This document shows, one piece after another, positions 1 through 9,378 of a stretch of DNA of 64,000 nucleotides. The DNA comes from Bacteroidetes bacterium GWF2_43_63. Lineage in GTDB: Bacteria > Bacteroidota > Bacteroidia > Bacteroidales > DTU049. The DNA is taken from contig MEOQ01000034.1 in NCBI GenBank assembly GCA_001769275.1, forward strand, positions 1 to 64,000, given 5' to 3'. The notes under the pieces are model-generated. The model was not told where the DNA came from, did not search any database, and saw only the letters and a list, made by a program, of their open reading frames with translations. Numbering within the stretch: position 1 is the first letter of the stretch; every line of letters begins with the position of its first letter. A program made the translations under genes and the position numbers.

Positions 1-495
1 CAACTGGGTTTACACCTACACGGTAGATATGCCCGACTTCACAGCACCCGTTGCAGCAGGCAGCACCGTGAGCTGTCCGTCAGCCACGAACACCGCGCCT
101 ACACTACCGACAGTGACAGATGCCTGCGGCAACACGCTTACTCCTGGCGCTCCGGTAATCAGTGCAGCACTGACCTGCGAAGGCACGAGAACCTACACGT
201 ATCCGTACACGGATTGCGCAGGTAATGTCCATAACTGGGTTTACACCTACACGGTTGAGATGAATGACTTCACGATGCCATCCAACGGAACCAGCACGGT
301 AAGTTGCATAGATGAGACCGATGTAGTTCCAACTGCACCGACTGTACAGGACGCCTGTGGCAACACACTCACTCCTTCAGCACCGACGGTGAACACAATC
401 ACCACCTGCACCGATGACAGGATCTACACGTTCACCTACACCGACTGTGAAGGCAACTCCCACGACTGGACCTACACGTATGTAATCAATAACGC
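1..495 (+). repeat. 231-bp coding tandem repeats in partial T9SS gene
   Basis: The sequence AACTGGGTTTACACCTACAC occurs at position 2 and again at 233, and the encoded block from DFT to TYTV recurs with a period of about 77 residues. At least two full units and a more diverged third edge are visible. The array probably continues upstream of the window. Confidence 0.75.
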
Positions 496-1543
496 CGCCC
501 CGACCATCACGAGTTGTCCGGCCGATCAGACTTTCTGTACCACAACTTCCGGCAGCTACACAATTCCGTTAATAGCAGCCACCGATGACTGTATCGGTAC
601 CCTTGACTACGCCTATTCAATCAGTGGTGCAACGACCAGAACCGGCAACGGCACTGACGCGAGCGGCACATTTGCCGAAGGCGTATCGACCATCGCATGG
701 ACCATCACGGACAACTGCGGCAACGTATCGACCTGCAACACTGTTGTGACCATCGAGCCGCTGCCAGTAGTAAGCTTTACAGCTGATCCACTCGCAGGCT
801 GCGATCCGACCACGATCAATTTTACCGATCAGAGCACCGGCAACATCAACATCTGGGATTGGGAATTCGGCGACGGCGGCATATCCGGATTAGAGAATCC
901 GAGCCACACCTATAGCTCCGGCACCTATTCAGTGACGTTGACGGTTACCACTGCAGCCGGCTGTCAGTCGACGATGACGATGAGTAACTACGTAACCATA
1001 TCTCCGAATCCTGTGGCATCCTTTGCAGCCAGTCCTGCGGTAACGACCGAAGATAATCCGACCATCAATTTCATTAACCAGTCGACCGGAGCATCATCAT
1101 ACGTATGGACATTCGGCGATGGAACAGGTTCGACGGATTATGCTGAAAATCCGCTTTATACCTATGTTGGCAACGGTTCGTTTGTTGTAACACTGTGGGT
1201 GGAAAATGCCGGTGGCTGTAAAGATTCAACCTCATTGGTAGTGGTTGTCAAGCCGACATTTACGTTCTATCTGCCAAATACTTTTACGCCCAATAATGAC
1301 GGCAGAAACGAGTCATTCCGTCCATATGGAACAGGCTGGGATACCGACAGCTACAGCATGCGCATTTACAGCCGCTGGGGTGAACTGCTATTTTATACCA
1401 CTGATGTAAACCATGGCTGGGATGGCATAATGCCAGATGGCGTGACTGAAGCTCAGCAGGATGTGTATTCTGTTACAGTAATGATAAAAGGTCTGGATGG
1501 AGCGGATCATGAATACATCAGAGCTGTAACTGTTGTCAGATAA
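2..1543 (+). CDS. Large T9SS-secreted surface protein, 3' part only
   Basis: The frame is open from the first bases of the window, so the true N-terminus lies upstream; about 513 codons are visible. The first ~150 residues are Cys-rich repeats of about 77 residues (motifs DACGNTLTP, YTDCAGN, WVYTYTV); the matching DNA recurs 231 bp apart. A HYR-like segment follows, then two PKD domains (WDWEFGDGG and YVWTFGDG), then a terminal ~95-residue gliding-motility-associated / T9SS type B sorting domain (FYLPNTFTPNNDGRNE, YSRWGELLF). By family knowledge such a protein crosses the outer membrane through T9SS and is anchored or released at the surface. The sorting and PKD modules closely resemble those of the next two T9SS genes downstream. 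The substrate or ligand is unknown. Confidence 0.88.
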   Translation, partial: NWVYTYTVDMPDFTAPVAAGSTVSCPSATNTAPTLPTVTDACGNTLTPGAPVISAALTCEGTRTYTYPYTDCAGNVHNWVYTYTVEMNDFTMPSNGTSTVSCIDETDVVPTAPTVQDACGNTLTPSAPTVNTITTCTDDRIYTFTYTDCEGNSHDWTYTYVINNAAPTITSCPADQTFCTTTSGSYTIPLIAATDDCIGTLDYAYSISGATTRTGNGTDASGTFAEGVSTIAWTITDNCGNVSTCNTVVTIEPLPVVSFTADPLAGCDPTTINFTDQSTGNINIWDWEFGDGGISGLENPSHTYSSGTYSVTLTVTTAAGCQSTMTMSNYVTISPNPVASFAASPAVTTEDNPTINFINQSTGASSYVWTFGDGTGSTDYAENPLYTYVGNGSFVVTLWVENAGGCKDSTSLVVVVKPTFTFYLPNTFTPNNDGRNESFRPYGTGWDTDSYSMRIYSRWGELLFYTTDVNHGWDGIMPDGVTEAQQDVYSVTVMIKGLDGADHEYIRAVTVVR

Positions 1544-1564
1544 ATAAACTTTTCTCCTTAAGTC

Positions 1565-1598
1565 ACCGGCTGCAAATCACATTGCAGCCGGTTTTTTT
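1565..1598 (+). terminator. Rho-independent terminator after first T9SS gene
   Basis: A perfect 11-bp stem (ACCGGCTGCAA at 1565-1575 with TTGCAGCCGGT at 1582-1592), a 6-nt loop and a run of seven T lie 21 nt after the stop codon. Confidence 0.93.
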
Positions 1599-1890
1599 CT
1601 TACCGGTTTACATTTATAGAGTTGTTCCACACAATCAAATTTATGATGCCATCAAAGAGGCAGTAATGCTTCAACTAAACACTTTGGCCTACACTGTATT
1701 TCGCAGTAGAATAATATGTCTGATAAAAAATGCATTTAAACTATATAATAGTGCTTAATATGATAAAAATGGAAAGCTATAAACAAAAATTCAAACACAT
1801 ATTAAACGTTCAATAATATATTTTGTCTAAACACGGGGTAATATTAGTTAAAACCTGTTATTTTTGAACTGAATTTTAAATTTAAATATT
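1599..1890. other. AT-rich intergenic leader, no gene seen
   Basis: About 290 bp of very AT-rich sequence between the terminator and the CUB-domain gene. No convincing reading frame is present. Its only recognisable element is the promoter -7 box at 1859-1866. Confidence 0.6.
1859..1866 (+). promoter_or_regulatory. -7 box (TATTTTTG) of CUB protein/adhesin operon
   Basis: Perfect match to the Bacteroidota -7 consensus TAnnTTTG, 24 nt before the ATG at 1891. No clear -33 TTTG is seen at the expected spacing. Confidence 0.6.
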
Positions 1891-2598
1891 ATGAGGGGGT
1901 TATTTTCATTTCTGGCATTGGCTGTAATTGCCATACCGATGAATGCTCAATTGGTAAGCATGATCGATGGATCTTTAAACATCTGTAAAGGGATGTTTTT
2001 TGACAGTGGGGGAAAAGAGGAGAATTATGGCTCAGACGAGCAATTTACGCTGACTATTTATCCTGTAAAAGCAGCTATGCTTACAAGCCTTATTTTCTAT
2101 GAGTTTGACTTGGGAGAAGATGCATATTTGGCTGTATATGACGGTAACAGCTCCCAGTCTCCTTCTTTTGGGGTTTTCAATAAAGAAAACCCTGTCCCAA
2201 AATACATTCAGGCTTCAAAAAGTAATCAAACAGGAAGTTTGACATTTATATTTCATTCCTCATCAAAATCTTCTGCAAAAGGATGGATTGCGGATATAAA
2301 CTGCACAGAAAGGCAATCAGGGCAGCTTTCAAACATTCCTTTTGCAATGGAAAGCGTAAACGAGTTTATTGTTTTTGTTTCGGGCATCGTTGACAGCAAT
2401 CATGCAAATGCCATTGATGAATATATTAATTCTACATATGGTGTTTATGATTCCAACACTGATTTTCTCACCGGACGGATCAATATCATTACGGATAATA
2501 CAATCGATCTTGTTAAGATGCGGGAGATTATTCTTGCATCGAAAAACGTTACCGAAAGAACCTTGGAAATCATTTCAACTGATTCAAAAAAACAATGA
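1891..2598 (+). CDS. Secreted CUB-domain-like protein
   Basis: 235 residues. The start is followed by a typical signal peptide ending near AIPMNAQ (residue 20). Residues ~30-140 have the CUB pattern: a Cys, then FDSGGKEENYG, a hydrophobic core, LAVYDG, GSLTFIFHSS and GWIADINC. CUB domains are extracellular beta-sandwiches for protein or glycan binding. The last ~80 residues (from about LSNIPFAME) are a separate small module I do not recognise. No T9SS sorting domain is visible. The stop is one nucleotide before the proposed start of the repeat adhesin, so the two are almost certainly co-transcribed and this protein may assist or accompany the adhesin. The CUB call is by pattern only. Confidence 0.75.
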   Translation: MRGLFSFLALAVIAIPMNAQLVSMIDGSLNICKGMFFDSGGKEENYGSDEQFTLTIYPVKAAMLTSLIFYEFDLGEDAYLAVYDGNSSQSPSFGVFNKENPVPKYIQASKSNQTGSLTFIFHSSSKSSAKGWIADINCTERQSGQLSNIPFAMESVNEFIVFVSGIVDSNHANAIDEYINSTYGVYDSNTDFLTGRINIITDNTIDLVKMREIILASKNVTERTLEIISTDSKKQ

Positions 2599-2599
2599 T

Positions 2600-5500
2600 A
2601 TGAATCGAATGAAAAATATGTTTAATAAATCATCACAGGTTGTACTCAACGCCATATTGCTATTCATGTTTTTTCTTGCATCGGTGAGTCTGAAATCACA
2701 ACCAGCAAATGATGATTGTACCAATGCTACCATTATCACTCCGGGATCCAGTTGTGCATTTAACACATACACAAACCTTGGTGCTACAGCATCTGCCGGA
2801 GCCCCAGCCCCGGGTTGTTCAAGTTATGTTGGTGGCGATGTTTGGTTCCAAACCACTGTTCCTAGTAGCGGGCATCTTACTTTCGATAGTAACACCGGCG
2901 GAATTACTGATGGAGGAATGGCTATTTACTCCGGTACTTGTGGCTCTTTAACGCTAATTGAATGCGACGATGATGACAGCAACAATGGATTAATGCCAAA
3001 AATCGATCGTTCCGGTTTAACCCCGGGTTCAACAATTTATATACGATTTTGGGAGTATGGGGGTGACACCTATGGCTCATTCAGTCTGTGCGTTTACGAT
3101 GATTCGCCTCCTCCTGTAACTAATGATGATTGCTCAGCAGCCATCCCAATTACAATTGGTTCATCTTGTGCATATACAACATACTCCAATGTTGGAGCAA
3201 CCGCATCTTCAGGGGCTCCTGCACCGGGATGCGCAAGTTATTCTTCTGGTGATGTCTGGTTTAGTTGCACAGTTCCAGCATCTGGTTCGCTTAGCTTTGA
3301 TTCTCAAACAGGAACACTCACTGATTGCGGCATGGCTGTTTACTATGGTCCATGTGCCTCTTTATCACTAATTGAATGCGATGATGATGACAGCCCGAAT
3401 GGCCTAATGCCTATGATCAGCAGAACAGGACTTACTCCCGGGGCGACCGTTTTCATCCGCTTTTGGGATTATGGAGGAACTGACTTTGGTAGTTTTGGAT
3501 TATGTGTTTATGAGCCTCCTACGGCACCCCCATGCGTTAGCAATCCGGCTGCAGGCGATTTCTGTTCAACGCCAACGCCTATCTGTAATTTGAATGGTTA
3601 TTGTGGCAGCACAAGTTCTACTTATACCGCTGATATACCTGGTAATCTTGGCTCGATATTCTGCGGAAGCATCGAGAACAATTCGTGGCTTTCCTTTGTA
3701 GCTGATGCAACAACTGCAACATTGAACCTCTTTGTATCGAATTGCACAAATGCCTGGGGGATTCAAATGCAGATTTATAGTGTCACGGGATGCTCTACAT
3801 TCACTTCGGTGTCAAACTGCTATAACCCAGGAACTCCGGTAAACGGGACAGTGACAGCAACCGGTCTTACTATCGGGCAAATATACTATGTCATGATTGA
3901 TGGAAATGCCGGTGATGTTTGTGATTATATCATATCTGCTTCATCCGGGGTATTTACCGCTGATGCAGGTCCTGATGTGACAATTTGTGGTGGTCAAAAC
4001 ACAACTTTAAATGCTTCAGGAGGTTCTGCGTACGCATGGTCCCCAACAACAGGTTTGTCGAATCCAAATATTGCCAATCCAATTGCATCGCCATCAGTTA
4101 CAACCACATATACAGTATCTGTCACAGGGGGCAACCCTCTTTGCCCGGGCACATACACCGACCAGGTAACCGTTTTTGTTTCCGGAATCACTCCTACGGT
4201 CTCAAACAACGGGCCTCTGTGTTCCGGTCAGAATCTCAATCTTACGGCAACTCCTTCTGGTGCAACATCCTATTCCTGGTCAGGCCCCAATGGCTTTGCA
4301 AGCAATTCGCAAAACCCTTCAATATCAGGTGCAACACCTGTTGCATCTGGAACTTATACCGTCACTGTCACAAATGGCGGATGTTCTGGTACAGCATCAA
4401 CAACAGTTAATGTGTCAAACAGTGCCACTGTTACGGCAAGTGCTTCTCCAGCCTCAGTCTGTCTTGGACAAACATCTACGCTAAGCGCCTTGGGTGCAGC
4501 AACCTATGCATGGAGTAGTGGATCAACAACGGTGAATCCGACCGCAACAACAACTTATACAGTGACCGGAACATCAGCTTCCGGCTGCACCGGCACAGCT
4601 ACGGTTACTGTTTCGGTCAATTCAGCGGCTACTTTTACAGCCAGTGCATCTCCAACAGCCATCTGTAATGGTCAGAGTTCGTCCCTGACAGCTTCGGGAG
4701 GTGTTACCTATCTTTGGAACACGGGAGCATCTGGCAGTCCTTACTCTGTGAGTCCGACTACAACGACTACATATACCGTCACCGGAACTACCGCATTGGG
4801 GTGTTCTGGTACGGCAACGGTTTCCGTAACCATCAATCCGTTTCCAACGGTAACTGCAACCGCGGCAGCATCCAGTATTTGTATCGGATCTTCAACTTCT
4901 TTAACAGGAGGAGGAGCCTCCAGTTATGCATGGAGCACAGGTCAATTAATTAATCCAATCACCGTCAGTCCGGCGGCTACATCCACTTACACGGTAACGG
5001 GCACATCTGCTGCTGGTTGTACCGGAACAGCAACTGTCTCCGTCAATATCAGTGCAAATCTCCTGCTGACCGCAACCGCGACACCGGCGTCAATCTGTTT
5101 GAATGGCAGTTCGACAATAGCCGCATCAGGAGCGACAAACTATGCCTGGAGCCCATCGGGCACGGGCGCATCTTTTAGTGCTACTCCAACAGCAACAACA
5201 ACCTACAGCGTTACCGGAACGGATGCATCGGGTTGTACAGGCACAACCACTGTTACACTAACCGTCAATCCATTGCCGACAGTTTCGGCTACTGCCACAC
5301 CGGCCACCATTTGTGCTGGCCAGAGTTCAACGATTGCAGCAAGCGGAGCAAATTCATACACCTGGAGTCCAGGTGGCACCGGAACATCATTTACAGCGAG
5401 CCCGACGTCAACGACAACCTATAACGTAACAGGAACAACTACCGCAGGATGCACCGGCACAACAACTGTGGCACTTACCGTCAATCCACTTCCGACAGTA

Positions 5501-7354
5501 ACAGCAACAGCAACACCCGCAGCGGTTTGTGCTGGCCAGAGTTCAACGATCGCAGTAAGCGGAGCAAATACATATGCCTGGAGTCCAAGTGGCGCAGGAA
5601 CATCTTTTACAGCAACTCCGGCATCAACAACTACATACACAGTGACCGGCACTTCAGGGGCGGGATGCACAGGTACGACAACCGTGACTTTGACTATCAA
5701 TCCGCTACCAACGGTGACAGCGACTGCGACTCCTGCAGCGATTTGTTCAGGACAGAGTTCAACGATTGCAGCAAGCGGAGCTAATTCATATACATGGAGC
5801 CCAAGTGGCACCGGAACATCATTTACAGCGAGCCCAACGTCAACGACTACCTATAATGTAACCGGAACAACTTCTGCAGGCTGTACAGGCACAGCGAATG
5901 TGACATTGACAGTCAATCCGTTGCCAACAGTAACAGCCACCGCAACGCCAACTTCGATTTGCATTGGTGGTAGTTCAACGATTGCTGCAAATGGCGCCAA
6001 TACTTATACATGGAGCCCAAGTGGCAGTGGTGCATCGTTTGCCGCGAGCCCAACCACTACGACCACATATACGGTCACCGGCACTACTGCTGCGGGTTGT
6101 ACAGGTACAGCCACCGCCACTTTGACAGTCAATCCCCTCCCGAATATCACTGCAACAGCGTCTCCGACTACAATTTGCATTGGTTTCAGTTCTACAGTTT
6201 CAGGAAACGGAGGTACATCTTATGCCTGGAACAATGGTCAGAACGCAACTTCATTTACTGAATCACCAACAGCAACAACGACCTACAATGTAACTGGAAC
6301 AGATGCAAACAACTGCAGCAATACAGCAACTGTCACTGTATCGCTAATGCCAGGACTAACAGTGAGTGTTTCACCGAATATAGATGACATTTGTGCAGGA
6401 GGAAGCACTACCCTGATCGCATCATCACCCGGAAGTGGAGTAGGTTACAGCTGGGATACAGGAGCCAATACGGCTTCAATAATAGCAAACCCGACGGCAA
6501 CCACAACATATAGCGTTACCGGCACAGATGTGCAGGGGTGTTCAGGCACTGCAAGCGCAATTGTAAATGTGAATCCGCTGCCTGTAGTCGCTTTTAGCGC
6601 AGACCCACTCACAGGATGCGCTCCGGCCTCGGTAAACTTCAGTGATGCGAGTAGCGGCAACATCAATATTTGGGAATGGGAATTCGGAGATGGGAACATA
6701 TCCGGATTGCAGAATCCCAGTCATACCTACAGCTCTGGCTCCTTTTCAGTCACGCTGACTGTTACGACTACCGCCGGCTGTCAGTCGACGATGACGATGA
6801 GCAACTATGTGATGATTTCCGCGAACCCGGTAGCCGCATTTGCAGCTGATCCTGCCGTAACCACGGAAGATAATCCGACCATTAATTTCATCAACCAATC
6901 AACGGGTGCGACAAACTATACGTGGAATTTTGGAGATGGAACAGGAACTGATTATGCAGAAAACCCGCTGTACACCTATGGCTTAAATGGAGAGTTTACG
7001 GTAACACTTTGGGTAGAAAATGCTGCTGGATGTGCGGATTCAACAACGATGAGGACGCTTGTGAAGCCATCCTACACTTTCTATTTGCCAAATGCTTTTA
7101 GCCCTAATGGCGACGACAGAAATGATTTTCTTCGCCCGTTTGGCACCGGCTGGAACATGGATAGTTACAGCATGCGCGTTTACAGCCGCTGGGGTGAGTT
7201 GGTTTTCTTAACTACGGATATCAACCATGGCTGGGATGGCTTTTTACCGAATGGGGCCGAAGCTCAGCAAGGAGTTTATTCTGTTCTGATTCGGGTAAAA
7301 GGCCTGGATCACAGTGACAATGAGTATTATCTAAGCGTTGGACTTCTACGGTAA
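2600..7354 (+). CDS. Giant repeat adhesin with T9SS type B sorting domain
   Basis: I place the start at 2600 (MNRMKNMF...), where a signal peptide ending near SLKSQ begins; the frame is open further upstream but that part lies inside the previous gene. 1584 residues. Order: two ~130-residue jelly-roll-like domains (each starting NDDC and carrying ECDDDDS), a third Cys-containing beta domain (~320-450), two diverged Ig-like units (~453-610), ten ~72-residue Ig-like units (~610-1325; pattern [21 protein letters not shown], TTTYxVTGT, GCTGT), two PKD domains (~1325-1490) and a T9SS type B sorting domain (~1490-1584: [25 protein letters not shown]). By family it is a cell-surface fibre or adhesin. 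The ligand cannot be predicted. Confidence 0.92.
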   Translation: MNRMKNMFNKSSQVVLNAILLFMFFLASVSLKSQPANDDCTNATIITPGSSCAFNTYTNLGATASAGAPAPGCSSYVGGDVWFQTTVPSSGHLTFDSNTGGITDGGMAIYSGTCGSLTLIECDDDDSNNGLMPKIDRSGLTPGSTIYIRFWEYGGDTYGSFSLCVYDDSPPPVTNDDCSAAIPITIGSSCAYTTYSNVGATASSGAPAPGCASYSSGDVWFSCTVPASGSLSFDSQTGTLTDCGMAVYYGPCASLSLIECDDDDSPNGLMPMISRTGLTPGATVFIRFWDYGGTDFGSFGLCVYEPPTAPPCVSNPAAGDFCSTPTPICNLNGYCGSTSSTYTADIPGNLGSIFCGSIENNSWLSFVADATTATLNLFVSNCTNAWGIQMQIYSVTGCSTFTSVSNCYNPGTPVNGTVTATGLTIGQIYYVMIDGNAGDVCDYIISASSGVFTADAGPDVTICGGQNTTLNASGGSAYAWSPTTGLSNPNIANPIASPSVTTTYTVSVTGGNPLCPGTYTDQVTVFVSGITPTVSNNGPLCSGQNLNLTATPSGATSYSWSGPNGFASNSQNPSISGATPVASGTYTVTVTNGGCSGTASTTVNVSNSATVTASASPASVCLGQTSTLSALGAATYAWSSGSTTVNPTATTTYTVTGTSASGCTGTATVTVSVNSAATFTASASPTAICNGQSSSLTASGGVTYLWNTGASGSPYSVSPTTTTTYTVTGTTALGCSGTATVSVTINPFPTVTATAAASSICIGSSTSLTGGGASSYAWSTGQLINPITVSPAATSTYTVTGTSAAGCTGTATVSVNISANLLLTATATPASICLNGSSTIAASGATNYAWSPSGTGASFSATPTATTTYSVTGTDASGCTGTTTVTLTVNPLPTVSATATPATICAGQSSTIAASGANSYTWSPGGTGTSFTASPTSTTTYNVTGTTTAGCTGTTTVALTVNPLPTVTATATPAAVCAGQSSTIAVSGANTYAWSPSGAGTSFTATPASTTTYTVTGTSGAGCTGTTTVTLTINPLPTVTATATPAAICSGQSSTIAASGANSYTWSPSGTGTSFTASPTSTTTYNVTGTTSAGCTGTANVTLTVNPLPTVTATATPTSICIGGSSTIAANGANTYTWSPSGSGASFAASPTTTTTYTVTGTTAAGCTGTATATLTVNPLPNITATASPTTICIGFSSTVSGNGGTSYAWNNGQNATSFTESPTATTTYNVTGTDANNCSNTATVTVSLMPGLTVSVSPNIDDICAGGSTTLIASSPGSGVGYSWDTGANTASIIANPTATTTYSVTGTDVQGCSGTASAIVNVNPLPVVAFSADPLTGCAPASVNFSDASSGNINIWEWEFGDGNISGLQNPSHTYSSGSFSVTLTVTTTAGCQSTMTMSNYVMISANPVAAFAADPAVTTEDNPTINFINQSTGATNYTWNFGDGTGTDYAENPLYTYGLNGEFTVTLWVENAAGCADSTTMRTLVKPSYTFYLPNAFSPNGDDRNDFLRPFGTGWNMDSYSMRVYSRWGELVFLTTDINHGWDGFLPNGAEAQQGVYSVLIRVKGLDHSDNEYYLSVGLLR
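4430..6580 (+). repeat. Ten 216-bp tandem Ig-like coding repeats
   Basis: Units of 72 codons. The junction motif encoding VNPLP or INPLP recurs at 5261, 5477, 5693 and 5909, exactly 216 bp apart. Units four to eight are the most similar to each other at DNA level, while the first three and last two are more diverged, as expected when central units are exchanged by recombination. Confidence 0.9.
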
Positions 7355-7373
7355 ATAAAAATTATTTCGACAG

Positions 7374-7415
7374 AAACTGGTTGTTGGTTATCTGACAACC
7401 AGTTTTATTTTTTTT
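7374..7415 (+). terminator. Rho-independent terminator after repeat adhesin
   Basis: An 11-bp stem (7374-7384 with 7395-7405, sequence AAACTGGTTGT and its complement) with a 10-nt loop, followed by a T-rich tract to 7415. It lies 20 nt after the stop codon. Confidence 0.9.
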
Positions 7416-7469
7416 GGCCAACATGGAATATTATCGCACTATTATTTTCTGCGTTATTAAACTAATGCC

Positions 7470-8183
7470 GTGTTTACTTATAACATAGTCCAATGTAAAA
7501 ACCAGACTGTTGCTATTGGCTCAGGAATCTCACTCCAGAATCCAAGCAATACTTTCGGATCAGGAACTTATGCTGTATCGTTGACTACAACCACTGCGGC
7601 TGGCTGTCAGTCGATGCTGATGATGAACAATTTCATCACTGTGCTTCCCAATCCGAATGCCGCGTTCACAGCCAATCCTCCTGTAACAACGGAAGATAAT
7701 CCTACAATCCAATTTCTTGATCAATCGACTGATGCTTCATCATTTAGTTGGGAATTTGGCAATGGAGCTGGAAGCACAAGCACAACGCAGAATCCCGTCT
7801 TCACTTATGATTTTGAAGGCACATATACTGTTGTGCTGTGGGTAGAAAACACCGGAGGTTGTATTGATTCTGCATCAATGACAGTCCTGATCAAGCCTTC
7901 GTACACTATTTACATCCCAAACTCATTCAGCCCAAATCATGATGTACACAATGAGATATTTAGTCCATCAGGCACCGGGTGGAATATCGATTTCTACAGC
8001 ATGCGAATTTACAGTCGTTGGGGCGACCTTGTGTATTCCACCACAGATGTAAATTATGGATGGAATGGAAACATGCCTGACGGAAGTGAAGCACCGCAGG
8101 GCGTTTATACAGTGAAAATATTTTTGAGAGGACCGGATGGGAATGACCGCGTTTATTTTGGATCGGTAACTTTACTCAGATAG
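7470..8183 (+). pseudogene. Decapitated T9SS surface-protein paralogue
   Basis: About 237 codons homologous to the C-terminal part of the adhesin: half a PKD domain (homology starts near 7512), one complete PKD domain (FSWEFGNGAG), and a full T9SS type B sorting domain (IYIPNSFSPNHDVHNE, YSRWGDLVY). There is no signal peptide, the only in-frame start is a GTG at 7470, and an in-frame stop lies at 7458. It sits just behind the adhesin's terminator. It therefore looks like the remnant of a third tandem gene that lost its 5' part. Its frame is intact, so it could still be a recombination donor. Without a signal peptide the product could not be exported. Confidence 0.8.
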
Positions 8184-8184
8184 A

Positions 8185-8236
8185 AAAACGCCTTGGAAGG
8201 CAGTGTGCTATGCACTGACTTTTGCTTCCCCGTTTT
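8185..8236. terminator. Possible bidirectional terminator between convergent genes
   Basis: Nested complementary blocks: AAAACG (8185-8190) with CGTTTT (8231-8236), GGAAG (8195-8199) with CTTCC (8225-8229), and CAGTG (8201-8205) with CACTG (8213-8217). The structure is interrupted, so this is a weak call. Confidence 0.4.
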
Positions 8237-8287
8237 ATTTTGAAAAGCATAAATTGAATTGCTGAATTCAAGTCTCAAATGCAAATT

Positions 8288-8950
8288 TTATTCTTCAGCC
8301 GTAGTTTCAGCTGTTTTAGTCTCCTCGTTTTTTTCTTTCGGAAACATGCGTTTCGAAAAAATGAGAATTAAAACGACAGCAATTGAAATGTAGGAATCTG
8401 CCAGATTAAAAACAGGTCTGAAAAAAAGAAATTCCTGCCCGCCTTTAAATGGAATCCATGACGGATAATAACCATGAATCAAAGGAACATAAAACATGTC
8501 CACCACTTTTCCCTGAAGAAATCCGGAATAGCCATCACTGAAAATGGCTGTAGGCGCGGCTCCAGAGCCGTATATGGGGCTGGCCTCGAAAATAATCCCA
8601 TAAAACATGCTGTCGATAATGTTTCCGGTTGCTCCGGCAAAAATGAGTGCAATGGCAAAAATGTAAATCATTGGCTTCTTATCACGAATGATTTTCAGCA
8701 GATACCACATAATGGCTGAAGCTGCAATGATTCTGAAAGTGCTAAGCAGATATTTGCCAATAGCTCCTTTTAAATGTAAGCCAAAAGCCATCCCGTTATT
8801 TTCAACAAAATTGAGCCGGAACCAATGTCCGATGACATTCACTTCCTCGCCAAGGAGAAAGTGCGTCTTAATGTAAATCTTTAATATCTGATCAAGAATA
8901 AGCAGTGTGAAGATGAAAATCAGCACATTGCGAAGAACTTTTCTATTCAT
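8288..8950 (-). CDS. lspA: Lipoprotein signal peptidase (signal peptidase II)
   Basis: 220 residues, with four predicted membrane segments. LspA cleaves the signal peptide of diacylated prolipoproteins at the lipobox Cys in the inner membrane. Visible family motifs: the Asp in LLILDQ (residue 20), VENNGMAFG, TGNIID, and the two catalytic aspartates in GKVVDMFY and FNLADSYI. The ~40-residue insertion between GNIID and VVD is common in Bacteroidota LspA. The acidic tail (NEETKTAETTAEE) is not needed for catalysis. It overlaps the preceding DksA-like gene by 8 nt and forms the end of the ileS operon. Its substrates in this window include the lipobox proteins at 25253, 34252, 54054 and 57923. Confidence 0.95.
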   Translation of the reverse strand: MNRKVLRNVLIFIFTLLILDQILKIYIKTHFLLGEEVNVIGHWFRLNFVENNGMAFGLHLKGAIGKYLLSTFRIIAASAIMWYLLKIIRDKKPMIYIFAIALIFAGATGNIIDSMFYGIIFEASPIYGSGAAPTAIFSDGYSGFLQGKVVDMFYVPLIHGYYPSWIPFKGGQEFLFFRPVFNLADSYISIAVVLILIFSKRMFPKEKNEETKTAETTAEE

Positions 8951-9368
8951 CGGGAGGCAGACTGATGCGGGGTTCCTTTTTAGTCATTTTATTTTTGGCT
9001 TCGATGCTCAAAGTGGCATGAGGAACAGCTTTCAGTCGGTCCTTGGCAATAAGTTTACCTGTAACGCGACAAACGCCATACGTTTTATTCTGAATTCTGA
9101 CTAAAGCTGCTTCCAGATCGCGGATAAACTTCTGCTGACGGGCAGCCAGATGACTGTTTTCTTCCTTCGACAAAACCTGTGAGCCTTCTTCCAGCACTTT
9201 AAATGTAGGACTCGTATCACTGATGTCATTGTCGTTGGTGCCGGTAAAAGCTTCGGTGAGCAGGGCAAGATCGGCTTTGGCCTTGTCCAGTTTTGCAACT
9301 ATAAGCTGACGAAATTCTTCCAGCTCTTCTTCGCTAAAGCGAATTTTTTCTTTTTCTTCTTTTGCCAT
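8943..9368 (-). CDS. TraR/DksA-like protein with degenerate zinc finger
   Basis: 141 residues from the ATG at 9368 (MAKEEKEK); a longer frame upstream overlaps ileS and is rejected. N-terminal ~85 residues form a coiled coil with acidic residues, as in DksA. The C-terminal part reads YGVCRVTGKLIAKDRL then AVPHATLSIEAK. Canonical DksA has four Cys in two CxxC pairs; only one Cys remains here, so zinc binding is probably lost, a state common in the Bacteroidota version of the family. DksA relatives bind the secondary channel of RNA polymerase. It lies 10 nt after ileS and overlaps lspA by 8 nt, so it is in the same transcript. The precise role is unknown. Confidence 0.85.
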   Translation of the reverse strand: MAKEEKEKIRFSEEELEEFRQLIVAKLDKAKADLALLTEAFTGTNDNDISDTSPTFKVLEEGSQVLSKEENSHLAARQQKFIRDLEAALVRIQNKTYGVCRVTGKLIAKDRLKAVPHATLSIEAKNKMTKKEPRISLPPDE

Positions 9369-9378
9369 AATGCAGTTT

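Noticed and set aside
2369-2599. N-terminal extension of the adhesin frame
   Set aside because: It overlaps the CUB-domain gene in another frame; the signal peptide begins at 2600, so the extension is not translated.
3985-4410. Out-of-frame open frames within the adhesin repeats (also 4176-4484, 5449-5784)
   Set aside because: They are shadows produced by the repetitive Thr/Ser/Ala codons of the adhesin.
4430-6580. CRISPR-like regular repeats
   Set aside because: The 216-bp units are in-frame coding repeats of an Ig-like domain without spacers; no cas genes are nearby.
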